Positions 17,114 through 27,038 of a DNA stretch of 64,000 bases are shown here, piece after piece. A program made the translations under genes and the position numbers. Numbering within the stretch: the first letter of the stretch is position 1; every line of letters starts with the position of its first letter. The stretch spans positions 62,001-126,000 of the forward strand of contig NZ_PQBZ01000007.1 in the NCBI RefSeq assembly GCF_002964665.1, in the 5' to 3' direction. Below the pieces are notes generated by a model. It was not told the origin of the DNA, made no database searches, and saw nothing but the letters and a program-made list of their open reading frames with translations. Origin of the DNA: Pseudoalteromonas sp. T1lg23B (GTDB lineage Bacteria; Pseudomonadota; Gammaproteobacteria; Enterobacterales; Alteromonadaceae).

Positions 17114-18049
17114 TTACTTGTTTGTTAGCTTTTCAATCGCCAGAATGAGTAACAAGCCACCCACTGCCAGCGCTATACATATTCCGGTTTGCGGTGCCAT
17201 ACCAGTCACTGCTGCAAACTCCATGGGAGTCACATTTTGCTGTAACAGAGGCTTTTCTATGCCGCTAGAACTCGTGTAGGTTGATAGCACGGTTTTCCAC
17301 GGCCAGAGTAAATTGAGCGATCCCAACAAAAAACCAGCCAGTAGTGAAAATGTCACCTGTTGATACTTATCGAGCAGCCAAGATAAAAAACGAGAAAAAA
17401 CCATGAGCCCCACCACACAGCCCACCAAAAATAGCCCAACCAACATAACTTCTTTTTGCGTAATGGCCTGCAGAACATGGCCATACATTCCCATCAATAA
17501 CAGGATAAAGCTACCAGAAATGCCGGGTAAAATCATAGCGCACACCGCAATTGCACCAGCAACAAAAAACATCCACCAATGGGGCTGAGCTTCAGTAGGC
17601 GCGAGCGTCGTAATAACAAAGGCAATCGCCGCACCGAGTAAACAACTTAGTATCGTTTGCCACCGCCAGTGAGTAACCTGCTTGGCTACATGGATAAACG
17701 ATGCCACTATCAAACCAAAGAAAAATGACCATACCAAGATTTGATGATTAGCCAACAAATAGGTGATTAACTTTGCTAACGACGCGGCACTGGTTATTAA
17801 CCCTGCAAATACAGCCAACAAAAAAGACCCGTCAATATGACGCCAGCACGCTTTGATACCATCATTTTTCAGTATACCGAGTGCCGCTAGATCAACACTC
17901 TTTATCGCATGTAAGAAGCGTGAGTATATGCCTGTAATAAAGGCAATTGTACCGCCAGAAACGCCCGGCACAACATCCGCGGCCCCCATGCCAGCCCCTT
18001 TCAAAAATAACCAAACATAGTCTCTTTTAGAATCACGATGCTCTGTCAC
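17114..18049 (-). CDS. DUF368 family membrane protein, undecaprenyl phosphate translocase (PopT-like)
   Basis: Polytopic inner-membrane protein of 311 aa with about nine segments. The family hallmark is visible twice: GAADVVPGVSGGTIAFITG near residues 20-38, and ILPGISGSFILLLMG near 165-180, which points to an internal repeat. DUF368 proteins have been reported to return undecaprenyl phosphate across the inner membrane, with a strong need at alkaline pH in Vibrio cholerae. The neighbour downstream is nhaD, itself linked to sodium and alkaline growth. The window also carries uppP, which makes undecaprenyl phosphate. Function here is by family only. Confidence 0.88.
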   Translation of the reverse strand: MTEHRDSKRDYVWLFLKGAGMGAADVVPGVSGGTIAFITGIYSRFLHAIKSVDLAALGILKNDGIKACWRHIDGSFLLAVFAGLITSAASLAKLITYLLANHQILVWSFFFGLIVASFIHVAKQVTHWRWQTILSCLLGAAIAFVITTLAPTEAQPHWWMFFVAGAIAVCAMILPGISGSFILLLMGMYGHVLQAITQKEVMLVGLFLVGCVVGLMVFSRFLSWLLDKYQQVTFSLLAGFLLGSLNLLWPWKTVLSTYTSSSGIEKPLLQQNVTPMEFAAVTGMAPQTGICIALAVGGLLLILAIEKLTNK

Positions 18050-18211
18050 TTATCTACTCCATCTTAAATTTGGGCTTAGTCTAACGGAAAACGACTCTTG
18101 CAAACAGCATCATAAATCGGTTGTTTCCATATTTAGCGCGTATGATTTGACTAAATAAAAATGTATCGCTGCCGATATGGTGACATGAGCCAATTTTTTT
18201 AAAGCATTGTT

Positions 18212-19057
18212 ATGAAGCTTATTTCGCTAATTTTATGCGTGTTCCTAGTACCGGCGAGCACTTTTTGCATCGCTGCCTCTGCGCCATTTATCATGCCGCC
18301 AGCACGCACAGCCATAGAACAAGGCGACCTAAACAAGTACTTTTCTAAACAGCTTGTTGAATTAGATACCGAACATGGCAAAGTTTTAGCTTTATATTCG
18401 CCCTATATGAGTGCAATCAAACGTGGTGTTGTGGTCATGCTTCCAGGAGCAGATCAAGGGCCATTATCACCCCACGGCCTCAGCTATCTATCTCAAGCGC
18501 TGACAGATGATGGTTTCGATACCTATGCATTGCAAAGTCCTGAACTCAACTGGCAAGCTGGCATGTTTTCAGACGACGCCACCAATGAAAACACATCCTC
18601 TGAGTATCAGGGCCCTTGGTCAGAAGCCATGCTAGATGAGTATAAAGAAAATTTATTGGCCAGCTTTGAGGCATTACAGCAAACTCTCGATTTGAACCCT
18701 GAGCAACAGTTTGTCGTTATTGCTGCTGGAACCAGTGCGGGTGTGTTTTCAGAACATTTGGCTGCTCTACCGAATGTTGAGATTGACGCCCTCATCACCC
18801 TCAGTGCACAACTTCCTAATATTAAAAGAAATAAGCATTTACCAGCGGTACTGTCACTGGTTAGCCCCCCCCTACTGGACATCGTCTACTCACAAGACAA
18901 TCAAACCTTGCTAGACAATGCACAGCAAAGGAAGCGGTGGGTCAAACGCAATAACAAATATGACTACCGACAACGTGAGTTGTTTGGTGCAAGCAACGAA
19001 CCGCTGCAACATCAGCGGTTGAGAAAGGAGCTTGACGGCTTCTTAAGGCAATTGTGA
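18212..19057 (+). CDS. DUF3530 family secreted protein
   Basis: A 281-aa protein with an N-terminal signal peptide of about 22 residues (hydrophobic LISLILCVFLVPA, cleavage near CIAASA). The rest resembles an alpha/beta-hydrolase fold: VVVMLPGADQGP near the start of the domain, then AAGTSAG near residue 170, which could be a nucleophile elbow (G-x-S-x-G). DUF3530 has no assigned activity, and the catalytic acid and His are not obvious, so enzyme function is uncertain. Location is likely periplasmic. It is divergent from the DUF368 gene, and its stop codon abuts the stop of the convergent djlA with no gap. Confidence 0.82.
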   Translation: MKLISLILCVFLVPASTFCIAASAPFIMPPARTAIEQGDLNKYFSKQLVELDTEHGKVLALYSPYMSAIKRGVVVMLPGADQGPLSPHGLSYLSQALTDDGFDTYALQSPELNWQAGMFSDDATNENTSSEYQGPWSEAMLDEYKENLLASFEALQQTLDLNPEQQFVVIAAGTSAGVFSEHLAALPNVEIDALITLSAQLPNIKRNKHLPAVLSLVSPPLLDIVYSQDNQTLLDNAQQRKRWVKRNNKYDYRQRELFGASNEPLQHQRLRKELDGFLRQL

Positions 19058-19915
19058 TTAACTGACCTTTTTCAAAAACTCGTATGCAGACTGAATATCT
19101 TGGCTTTTACGTTTAGCAACCTCCATCATGTGCTCAGGTAAGCCCTGTGACACTAACTTATCGGGGTGATGCTGGGCCATTAGCTTACGATATGCTCGTT
19201 TGATGTCTTTCTCACTGGCATCATTACCAAGCCCCAACACCGCCAATGCCTGTGATTTAGAAAAGGTGCCGCCATTGCTCGTTGTCTGTTTTTGTTGATA
19301 GTGGTTCTGTTGTTGCCCATTTTGCTGACTGTGATGCTGGGCTCGCTGCTGACGAAAACTAAACTCCGCCTGATAACGTTTAAGAATAAACTGAAAATGG
19401 GTGGCAGAGATCCCCAAATATTGACTGACTTTTTGCAACAACTGTTTTTCTTGAGCCGCCAAGTGCCCATCCGAAAACGCCATTTGAATTTGGATTTCTA
19501 AGAATAACTGCAACAAATCATAGCGCCGAGCAAAGACATCTTTAAAATCACTGATCGCCTCTTTTAATTGGAAATCGGCACTTTTACCCGCGCGAAAAGC
19601 ATTTTGAGCTTCCTGCCTATTTTCACCGTGCAGCCCCATTTCATCCATAAATGCCGATGCAGCCTGAATATGAATTTCACTCACCCGACCATTAGATTTA
19701 GCAATGTGCCCCATAACCGCAAAGCAGCTAGAAAAAAACAGCGCTTGGCGTTGATGTAAGTCATCGCCACTAAAGAACCCTTGAAAGCCACCAACCTTAT
19801 CAAAGTTTTGTTTTAAGCTCTTGTCGAACATGTGACCGAGCCAAAACCCTAAAATCGCCCCAACCCAACGCCCAAACATGAAGCCAAAACACGTACCAAG
19901 CAACTTACCCCACAT
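19058..19915 (-). CDS. djlA: Membrane-anchored J-domain co-chaperone DjlA
   Basis: Type III J-protein that sits in the inner membrane with its J-domain in the cytoplasm and stimulates DnaK. From the ATG at 19915 it is 285 aa. It has a Gly-rich membrane segment (about residues 4-28), a central TerB-like helical region (about 55-180), a Gln/His-rich linker (about 190-220) and a C-terminal J-domain with HHPDK. The ATG shares its first base with the last base of the murU stop (TAATG), and GGGAGC lies upstream, showing translational coupling. A GTG 15 bases earlier is less likely. Confidence 0.93.
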   Translation of the reverse strand: MWGKLLGTCFGFMFGRWVGAILGFWLGHMFDKSLKQNFDKVGGFQGFFSGDDLHQRQALFFSSCFAVMGHIAKSNGRVSEIHIQAASAFMDEMGLHGENRQEAQNAFRAGKSADFQLKEAISDFKDVFARRYDLLQLFLEIQIQMAFSDGHLAAQEKQLLQKVSQYLGISATHFQFILKRYQAEFSFRQQRAQHHSQQNGQQQNHYQQKQTTSNGGTFSKSQALAVLGLGNDASEKDIKRAYRKLMAQHHPDKLVSQGLPEHMMEVAKRKSQDIQSAYEFLKKVS

Positions 19916-20583
19916 TATTGTTGCTCCCACTTACGATTCATTTCTGATAGCCGTTCAGGCGTGCCTATATCGTGCCACTGACCTAAATACAGTTGTGTAG
20001 ATACCCGGCCTTGTTCAAGTGCTTCTCTTAGCATTGGGCCTAAAGGAGTAAATCCAGGCGTCAAATGTGAAAAGAAAGAGGCGTGATATAAACCTATGCC
20101 CGAAAAAGTATAACGCTGTTCATTCAACGGTTGATGCGCCAAACGAAAATCACCGTCAGGATTATGTACAGGGTTTTCGACCAAAACGATATGCGCTTGT
20201 TGCGGCTCTAACACCAACTGCGTTAACGCACTCACGTCATAATCGGTAAATATATCGCCATTAATGACGATAAACTTGTCATCGTCATTACTTAGTAGCG
20301 CTAAGGCGTTGAAGATACCACCTGCGGTTTCTAAACCTTCCTGCGGCTCATAACTGTAATGGATATGCACACCCCATGACGAGCCATCGCCAAAATACTG
20401 AACGATTTTGTCCCCTTGCCAAGCTAGATTGATCACTATGTCTGTGATACCTGCATTTTTCAGGCGCTCTATGTGATACTCAAGTAATGGACGGCCAGCT
20501 ACCGTCAACATGGGCTTGGGTACATCAGCGGTCAATGGCATCATTCGCTTACCGCGTCCAGCCGCAAGGATCATGGCTTTCAT
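19915..20583 (-). CDS. murU: N-acetylmuramate alpha-1-phosphate uridylyltransferase MurU
   Basis: Nucleotidyltransferase that converts MurNAc 1-phosphate and UTP to UDP-MurNAc in the peptidoglycan recycling route known from Pseudomonas; this route bypasses MurA and can lower fosfomycin sensitivity. The 222-aa protein has the nucleotide-binding AAGRGKRMMPLT at residues 7-18, PKPM with the catalytic Lys, the metal-binding NGDIF, and GIGLY toward the C-terminus. It overlaps amgK by four bases (ATGA) and djlA by one, so the three genes form one operon. The amgK neighbour distinguishes it from other sugar-phosphate nucleotidyltransferases. Confidence 0.9.
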   Translation of the reverse strand: MKAMILAAGRGKRMMPLTADVPKPMLTVAGRPLLEYHIERLKNAGITDIVINLAWQGDKIVQYFGDGSSWGVHIHYSYEPQEGLETAGGIFNALALLSNDDDKFIVINGDIFTDYDVSALTQLVLEPQQAHIVLVENPVHNPDGDFRLAHQPLNEQRYTFSGIGLYHASFFSHLTPGFTPLGPMLREALEQGRVSTQLYLGQWHDIGTPERLSEMNRKWEQQ

Positions 20584-21593
20584 ACTGTTAAACTACTCAA
20601 CTTTGCTTCTACTTTTGGCATTATGTCATGCCGTATCCAAGTTGCAAGCCACTGAAACGACTCGTAACATTTCGCAACATCATGGATATAATCCAAAGTT
20701 GGAAGTATATTTTGCAGATATCCAGATTTACCATCTCGCAGTAGCAGGCGGCAGAATATCCCCGCAGCTTTAAGATGCCGTTGCATGCCAGTTAAGTCAA
20801 AATATCTGCTGTACTGCTCAAACGTCATTCCAGCAAGTAAGTTTGCATCACGCAACACCACAAAGCTGGCTTTTTGTAATACATTAAATTCGTCTTGTGG
20901 TAACTTGAAATAACAATCTCTAAGTAGAGATACTGCGTCGTAAGTAACCGGTCCTTGCACCGCATCTTGATAGTCTATAAGCGCCCACTCGCCACTTACA
21001 TTCATGATATTTCGACTATGAAAGTCGCGATGCATCGTCACCTGAGGCTGTGCGAGCATCGCATCAACCAACTGCTTTTTTAGCAAGAGCCATTGCTCAA
21101 CAGGCAAACTGCTTTCGTCTAGTTCTAACCAATCACACACCAACCATTGCCAGAAAATATCTAACTCCATGCCAATAAATTCAGCGTCATAGGGTTTCAT
21201 AAATTCAGAGACGGGAGTACTTGCGATGTTCGCAAGTAAGGCAATGATTTCTAGATAATCTTGCTGCCGAGTTGTAGTACTCAGTCTATCAGCTAAATGC
21301 TCAGAGCCTAAGTCCTCCAACAACATGAGACCATTGTCCATATCAGCGTGCAAAATGCTTGGCACCCTCAAGCCGCCTTGCGCAAAACAACTGTTTAGCG
21401 CGACAAATGGCTGGTTATCCAACTTGTCAGGGTCTGAATCCATCAAAATGTAGCTGTGCTCTCCACTGACGACCCGACTATAACAACGAAAACTGGCATC
21501 GCTCGTGATAGCACGATGTTGGTATTCGATATTACCAAAGTACGACTTTAAAAAGCCTTCATACAAGCTTTTTCTATTTTGCTTTTTTGTCAC
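20580..21593 (-). CDS. amgK: N-acetylmuramate/N-acetylglucosamine kinase AmgK
   Basis: Aminoglycoside-phosphotransferase-fold kinase that makes MurNAc 1-phosphate and GlcNAc 1-phosphate for cell-wall recycling; its product feeds MurU encoded next. The 337-aa protein has the Brenner motif HRDFHSRN (catalytic Asp) near residue 200 and the metal-binding DYQDA about 17 residues later. An N-terminal DASFRCYSR region is typical of AmgK. It is first in the amgK-murU-djlA operon and divergent from lptD, an arrangement seen in pseudomonads and Alteromonadales. Confidence 0.9.
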   Translation of the reverse strand: MTKKQNRKSLYEGFLKSYFGNIEYQHRAITSDASFRCYSRVVSGEHSYILMDSDPDKLDNQPFVALNSCFAQGGLRVPSILHADMDNGLMLLEDLGSEHLADRLSTTTRQQDYLEIIALLANIASTPVSEFMKPYDAEFIGMELDIFWQWLVCDWLELDESSLPVEQWLLLKKQLVDAMLAQPQVTMHRDFHSRNIMNVSGEWALIDYQDAVQGPVTYDAVSLLRDCYFKLPQDEFNVLQKASFVVLRDANLLAGMTFEQYSRYFDLTGMQRHLKAAGIFCRLLLRDGKSGYLQNILPTLDYIHDVAKCYESFQWLATWIRHDIMPKVEAKLSSLTV

Positions 21594-21680
21594 AAAATTC
21601 CACTCTTAATTACTGTATTTCACTAAGTTTTACTTTATCATGTCTTGCTTAATATAAATAACGGCGTTCAAGGTTAATAA

Positions 21681-23927
21681 ATGAGCAAAACATGGGCTGC
21701 AATCGTCTCCGTATTGGTAAGTACCAGTGCGATGGCTGCATCTGAGTCTACAGCACAGCTATGTGGCCAATTTTTGCAAACGCAACCATGGCAACCACTC
21801 AGCTCACTACCTAACAATGCAATCGATATTCAAGCTGACGATGTCGAAATGCAAGGGAAAGAAAGCGCGGAGTTTTCGGGCAATGTTGTTATTAATACCA
21901 ACAAAATGTCGCTTTTTGCCAGCAGTGCACTGATTGACAAAAAACAAAGCCTACTCAATGCAACCGGCCCACTGCGCTATCGTGACCCATTCACCGATGT
22001 CAACGCCAATGCCCTTTATGCAGATTTGAATGATAATGAAATTAGCTTACTTGGCGCTGACTACCAACTAACACAACAGCTTGGTCGCGGGGGCGCAGAG
22101 AAGTTTTCCGCCTCTGGGGAAAAAATTTCGTTATTCAACTCAAGCTTTACCACTTGTCCATCAGAGCAACCTTTTTGGGCGCTTGAAGCGGACAACATTA
22201 CCTTATCAAAGCAAGATGGGTGGGGTGAGACACATAATGCGGTGCTCAAAATTCTCAATACACCGGTTTTATACATCCCCTATTTTACCTTTCCCATCGA
22301 CGAGCGACGTAAGTCTGGGCTACTAATGCCAAAAATTGCTCCTTCAAGTCGCTATGGATTAGAAGTTGTGTTGCCATATTATTGGAACATCGCACCAAAC
22401 TATGATGCCACCCTATCACCTCGATACATGTCAAATCAGGGTATACAACTTATCAGCGAGTTTAGGTATCTAACACCAAAGCACTCTGGTCTTCTAGGAA
22501 TAGAATATCTGGAAAAAGATGACTCTGAGCCGACGCTTGAAGAACGCTATCTGGTGCACTGGAATCAACAAAGTTACTTGAACAAAAATTGGCGTTTGAG
22601 CCTTGATATCACCAACGTAAGTGACGATAACTATCTCACCGACTTAACCTCCGATTATGCAAGTGAAACAGGCACACAATTGGATAGGACGGGTATTTTG
22701 AGCTATCTCGGTGAGCAATGGCTCACCGATATTAGATTTCAAACATTCGAAGTCTTGGGGGATCATACTGAGTCATATGCCGCGTTACCACAAATAAACT
22801 GGCGAAATCGATTTGCTTATCGCGCGTTAGGCATAGACTTTAATCTGCAAGGTGAACTGAGCCATTTTCGTAATAAGGATCTCCTAATTGAAGAAGCAAC
22901 TCGCTTTCATATTGAGCCAAAAGCCAGCTACAAGATAAATGACTACGCATGGTCATTACTGGGGGAAGTTAGCCTGCTGCATACCCGCTATAAGCAAGAA
23001 GGTGATTTACAAAACACACAATTTACAAGTGATGTGACGCGTACTTTGCCAAAGCTTAGAATACATACACAACTTAACTTTGAGCGCGAAAGTACCCTAT
23101 TCGCTTCAGGTGGTACACAAACACTAGAGCCTCAAATGCAGTACTTATACACGCCAGAACGTGACCAGCAGAATATCGGCTTATACGACACCACCAAAAC
23201 TCAGGATGACTTTTATGGTCTATTCCGCGAGCAGCGATTTTCAGGCGTGGATAGAATCGCGCAGGCTAACCAGATCACATTAGGTGCCACAACGCGCTTA
23301 TTCGACGACAAAAACCTGGAGCGGTTCAACTTCAGTGCAGGACAAATTATATATTTGGAAGATAGTGTTAAACCAAGCGCGCAAAGTCTCGATGGCCAAA
23401 CAAATTATAATGCCTTGTTTGCAGCCCAAACCATGATACATTGGCACAGGCGTTGGTACTTCTCTGCAGGTATTCAGTACGATGCCGACGCAAAAGAGCT
23501 CATTGAGTCTCATACAACACTGGATTATAAAGGTGACAACAATAAGTTAGTTCAATTGAACCATCGTTACGCCAGTGATGTCTCAGGATATGAAATTGAT
23601 CAAGCTGGTATGTTTGCCAGTTTACCTATTAATGATAATTGGCAGTTAGTCGCAAGCTATCACCGGGACTTAAACACTTCGCGTAGCGTTGAGGTCTTTG
23701 CTGGAATACGCTATGAAAGCTGTTGCTGGGCAATTCAAGTTACGGGTAAAAGGCAAATTGAAACAGATTTAAATCGCACTATTAATCAAAACGATGCGCA
23801 ATTTGACTCAAGTATAGGCATTAGCTTTGTGCTAAAAGGCCTTGGCGGCAAGTCAAATTATGATATTGAGCAAGTCCTGCAACAGGGACTATTCAACTAT
23901 CGACGCCCTTATTTTTTAAATAATTAA
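21681..23927 (+). CDS. lptD: LPS-assembly protein LptD
   Basis: Outer-membrane barrel that with LptE inserts lipopolysaccharide into the outer leaflet. The 748-aa protein has a signal peptide of about 20 residues, a periplasmic beta-jellyroll (about 45-190, with NAIDIQADDVEM) and a long barrel. Four cysteines, C28, C159, C681 and C682, match the E. coli pattern (C31, C173, C724, C725) needed for the two interdomain disulfides. AAGG lies eight bases before the ATG. It leads the operon lptD-surA-pdxA-rsmA-apaG-apaH, the same order as in E. coli. The promoter must be in the 87 bp shared with amgK. Confidence 0.95.
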   Translation: MSKTWAAIVSVLVSTSAMAASESTAQLCGQFLQTQPWQPLSSLPNNAIDIQADDVEMQGKESAEFSGNVVINTNKMSLFASSALIDKKQSLLNATGPLRYRDPFTDVNANALYADLNDNEISLLGADYQLTQQLGRGGAEKFSASGEKISLFNSSFTTCPSEQPFWALEADNITLSKQDGWGETHNAVLKILNTPVLYIPYFTFPIDERRKSGLLMPKIAPSSRYGLEVVLPYYWNIAPNYDATLSPRYMSNQGIQLISEFRYLTPKHSGLLGIEYLEKDDSEPTLEERYLVHWNQQSYLNKNWRLSLDITNVSDDNYLTDLTSDYASETGTQLDRTGILSYLGEQWLTDIRFQTFEVLGDHTESYAALPQINWRNRFAYRALGIDFNLQGELSHFRNKDLLIEEATRFHIEPKASYKINDYAWSLLGEVSLLHTRYKQEGDLQNTQFTSDVTRTLPKLRIHTQLNFERESTLFASGGTQTLEPQMQYLYTPERDQQNIGLYDTTKTQDDFYGLFREQRFSGVDRIAQANQITLGATTRLFDDKNLERFNFSAGQIIYLEDSVKPSAQSLDGQTNYNALFAAQTMIHWHRRWYFSAGIQYDADAKELIESHTTLDYKGDNNKLVQLNHRYASDVSGYEIDQAGMFASLPINDNWQLVASYHRDLNTSRSVEVFAGIRYESCCWAIQVTGKRQIETDLNRTINQNDAQFDSSIGISFVLKGLGGKSNYDIEQVLQQGLFNYRRPYFLNN

Positions 23928-23943
23928 TAAATATTAGAACATT

Positions 23944-25236
23944 ATGAATTTTAAAAAGCTGTTATTGGTTGCCCTATTCGGGATGAGCATCAACCAACAC
24001 GCATTCGCTGAGCGAGTGCAAATTGATAAAGTAGTCGCTACCGTAAACGACGGGGTGATTTTACAAAGTGAAGTAGACCAGATTATCCAGCGAGTTAAAG
24101 AGCAAGCGAAGCAACAAAGCACCGAGCTTCCTTCTGATAATACGCTACGCATTCAAGCATTAGATCGACTTGTCGACCAAACGCTGATGCTACAACTTGC
24201 TGAGCGTATGGGCATGGAAATATCTGATGCCCAACTTGATCAAACACTGGCTAGTATTGCTCAGGAGCAAGGCGGAACCATCGCTGATTTAAGAAAAACC
24301 GTTGAAAGCAGTGGCGAAAACTTTCAAGAGTATCGTGAACAAATTCGTAAAGAGATCACCATTGGTCAAGTAAGAAGAGCAAACGTTGACCGCCGCATCT
24401 ATATTAGTCCTCGGGAAATTGCTAATTTGCAGAAAATACTTTCAGAGCAAACGGGTAACGCAGAGGAGTTTGATTTAGGCCATATCTTAGTCAAGATCCC
24501 AAGCAAAGCGACGCCAGAAGAAATCGAAGACGCGAGAACACGTGCGGACAAGGTTATTGAGTTTCTCAATGAAGGCAGAGATTTCAAACGTATTGCGATT
24601 GCTTCTTCAAGTGGTCCTAAAGCCCTTGAAGGTGGTCAATTAGGATGGATGAGTATTAACGAAATGCCTTCGTTGTTTGCTGAGGCTATTAAAGGCAAGA
24701 AAAAAGATGAAATTGTTGGCCCAGTTCGTTCAGGAGCAGGATTTCATATTTTAAAGGTTCAAGACATTCGTGGCCGCCAAGTTGTTGAAACAACTGAGGT
24801 TCGATCTAGACATATTTTGATTAAACCTTCCATCATCCTAAGTGAAGAAAAAGCAAAAGAAATGCTCACTGGCTTCGTGGCTGATCTAAGAGCAGGCAAG
24901 GCTGATTTCGCTGAGTTAGCAAAAGAACACTCGGAAGATCCAGGTTCAGCCCTTAAAGGCGGTGAATACGACTGGACGGACCCAACGACCTACGTACCTG
25001 CGTTTAGAGATGCAGTGCTATCGTTAGATAAGAACGAAATAAGTGAACCATTCAGAAGTTCATTTGGTTGGCATATTGTGCAATTACTTGATAAGCGTGT
25101 TGCAGACAAAACCGAACAAGCAAAACTCAATCGCGCTCATGGATTATTGTACAACCGTAAGTTCAAAGAAGAAGTGTTCAAATGGCAAAGCGAAATAAGA
25201 GAGCAGGCCCATATTGATATTTTCCCTGTTGAGTAA
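23944..25236 (+). CDS. surA: Periplasmic chaperone and peptidyl-prolyl isomerase SurA
   Basis: Periplasmic chaperone that escorts unfolded outer-membrane proteins, LptD among them. The 430-aa protein (E. coli 428) has a signal peptide of about 22 residues ending AFA, an N-terminal chaperone helix bundle beginning VDKVVATVNDGVI-like at residues 25-40, and two parvulin domains. These start at about residue 175 (GHILVKIP) and 285 (RHILIKP). A C-terminal helix completes the chaperone module. It follows lptD by 16 bp. Confidence 0.95.
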   Translation: MNFKKLLLVALFGMSINQHAFAERVQIDKVVATVNDGVILQSEVDQIIQRVKEQAKQQSTELPSDNTLRIQALDRLVDQTLMLQLAERMGMEISDAQLDQTLASIAQEQGGTIADLRKTVESSGENFQEYREQIRKEITIGQVRRANVDRRIYISPREIANLQKILSEQTGNAEEFDLGHILVKIPSKATPEEIEDARTRADKVIEFLNEGRDFKRIAIASSSGPKALEGGQLGWMSINEMPSLFAEAIKGKKKDEIVGPVRSGAGFHILKVQDIRGRQVVETTEVRSRHILIKPSIILSEEKAKEMLTGFVADLRAGKADFAELAKEHSEDPGSALKGGEYDWTDPTTYVPAFRDAVLSLDKNEISEPFRSSFGWHIVQLLDKRVADKTEQAKLNRAHGLLYNRKFKEEVFKWQSEIREQAHIDIFPVE

Positions 25237-25242
25237 GTGATT

Positions 25243-26235
25243 ATGAGCCTAAGAATTGCGATCACGCCTGGCGAACCCGCTGGCATTGGACCCGATCTCG
25301 TTATAAAGTTGGCGCAAAAAAGCTGGCCAGCACAATTAGTTGCTGTGGTTGACAAAGGCTTGATGGAACAACGAGCAGCGCAACTTGGACTGTCGGTTGA
25401 AATGCTCGAATTTGACCCGAGCCTGCCTGCGACTCCGGCAGAGGCAGGTAGCTTGTATTACATGCAAGTTGATAAAGGGGGTGAAGTCGTTCCTGGTGTT
25501 CTGGATGAAAAGAATGGCCGCTATGTTTTAGAAACATTGCGTTTAGCATCTGAAAAAAATATGGACGGCACATTTGATGCGGTGGTCACAGGACCAGTTC
25601 ATAAAGGCATCATCAACCGTGCTGGTATTTCTTTTAGTGGCCACACAGAATATTTCGCTCAGCAATCTGGAACCGCCGATGTCGTAATGATGTTGGCAAC
25701 TGAGGGCTTGCGCGTGGCGTTGGTCACAACGCACATTCCACTTGAGTACGTATCAAGAGCCGTTACCAAAGAGCGACTTGCAAAGGTAGCAACTATCCTG
25801 CATCACGACCTACAAAGTAAGTTTGGTATTGAGCAGCCAAAAGTGTTGGTCTGTGGACTAAATCCCCATGCGGGTGAAGATGGTCATTTAGGCAGAGAAG
25901 AAATAGATACCATCTCTCCAACCCTACAGATGCTTAACCAGCAAGGCATGAATTTTATCGGCCCACTACCCGCTGATACACTATTTCAAGCGAAATATTT
26001 GGATAATGCAGACGCCGTGCTTGCTATGTATCACGATCAAGGCTTACCTGTGTTAAAATACAAAGGATTTGGTAATTCGGTCAATATCACTCTAGGATTA
26101 CCCTTTATACGCACCTCTGTTGACCATGGCACAGCCCTTGATTTGGCCGCCACAAATAACATTGAGGTGGGTAGTTTTGATTTAGCGATCCGCGAAGCTA
26201 TCAAGCTCGCCACTGAAAAAGCACAGAATTCATGA
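25243..26235 (+). CDS. pdxA: 4-hydroxythreonine-4-phosphate dehydrogenase PdxA
   Basis: NAD-dependent metalloenzyme of pyridoxal 5'-phosphate synthesis, making the aminoacetone phosphate used by PdxJ. The 330-aa protein (E. coli 329) begins with the [12 protein letters not shown] signature at residues 6-17. It has the metal-binding His in SGHTEYFA, the [12 protein letters not shown] block and the MYHDQGLP motif. An in-frame GTG at 25237, two codons earlier, is possible but unneeded. The stop overlaps the rsmA start by four bases (ATGA). Confidence 0.95.
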   Translation: MSLRIAITPGEPAGIGPDLVIKLAQKSWPAQLVAVVDKGLMEQRAAQLGLSVEMLEFDPSLPATPAEAGSLYYMQVDKGGEVVPGVLDEKNGRYVLETLRLASEKNMDGTFDAVVTGPVHKGIINRAGISFSGHTEYFAQQSGTADVVMMLATEGLRVALVTTHIPLEYVSRAVTKERLAKVATILHHDLQSKFGIEQPKVLVCGLNPHAGEDGHLGREEIDTISPTLQMLNQQGMNFIGPLPADTLFQAKYLDNADAVLAMYHDQGLPVLKYKGFGNSVNITLGLPFIRTSVDHGTALDLAATNNIEVGSFDLAIREAIKLATEKAQNS

Positions 26236-27038
26236 CAGATAAAGTACACTTAGGGCATCGCGCCCGTAAACGTTTTGGCCAAAACTTTCTAAACGATGAC
26301 ATGATCATCGACAAAATAGTGACCGCCATCGACCCTAAACCCACGGATAATCTGGTTGAGATAGGCCCAGGTCTTGGTGCTATCACTGAGCCTGTTGTTG
26401 ACTTAAGTGGACATTTAACTGTTGTGGAGCTTGATAAGGATCTAGCTGAGCGCTTAATCCACCACCCTTTTATGGGACCTAAGTTGACAGTACATCAGGG
26501 TGATGCGATGAAATTCGACTTCTCAAGCTTGATTAAAAGTGACGAGAAATTAAAGATTTTCGGTAACTTACCATATAACGTGTCAACACCTTTGTTGTTT
26601 CACCTGTTTGAATTTGCGGACCACGTTGAGCATATGCACTTCATGCTGCAAAAAGAGGTTGTTAAGCGCATGGTTGCCGGCCCTGACTCTAAAGCTTTTG
26701 GTCGTTTAAGTGTAATGACACAATACTATTGTCATGCAATGCCTGTTATCGATGTCCCCCCTGAGTGTTTTAAACCAGCACCTAAGGTCGATTCGGCAGT
26801 GATCCGCTTAATCCCTAAAAAGCCAGAGCAACGCACAGCTAAGTCAACTAAGATACTAAACACCGTATGTTTAGAGGCATTTAATCAGCGCCGTAAAACA
26901 CTACGCAATAGCTTATCAAACCTGTTAACCTCTGAAGAAATGGAACAATTAGGTATTGATGCCTCTAAACGTGCTGAAAATCTATCACTTGCACAATTTA
27001 TTGATATAGCTAACTGGATATATGACAACAAGCAGTAA
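26232..27038 (+). CDS. rsmA: 16S rRNA dimethyladenosine transferase RsmA
   Basis: Dimethylates A1518 and A1519 in 16S rRNA during small-subunit maturation, using S-adenosylmethionine. The 268-aa protein (E. coli KsgA 273) has RKRFGQNFL near residue 12-20, the SAM-binding [17 protein letters not shown], and the catalytic [12 protein letters not shown] (NLPY motif), plus a C-terminal helical domain with [12 protein letters not shown]. It overlaps pdxA by four bases and apaG by 17, so translation is probably coupled along the operon. Confidence 0.96.
   Translation: MTDKVHLGHRARKRFGQNFLNDDMIIDKIVTAIDPKPTDNLVEIGPGLGAITEPVVDLSGHLTVVELDKDLAERLIHHPFMGPKLTVHQGDAMKFDFSSLIKSDEKLKIFGNLPYNVSTPLLFHLFEFADHVEHMHFMLQKEVVKRMVAGPDSKAFGRLSVMTQYYCHAMPVIDVPPECFKPAPKVDSAVIRLIPKKPEQRTAKSTKILNTVCLEAFNQRRKTLRNSLSNLLTSEEMEQLGIDASKRAENLSLAQFIDIANWIYDNKQ

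Noticed and set aside
17059..17127. A 22-codon plus-strand frame starting GTG after GGGAG
   Set aside because: It reads through the hairpin and into the end of the DUF368 gene on the other strand; the ribosome-like sequence is probably chance.
22061..22326. Long overlapping reading frames on both strands inside lptD, and similar ones inside most large genes
   Set aside because: They are shadow frames of genes with clear protein families and have no start signals or recognisable domains.
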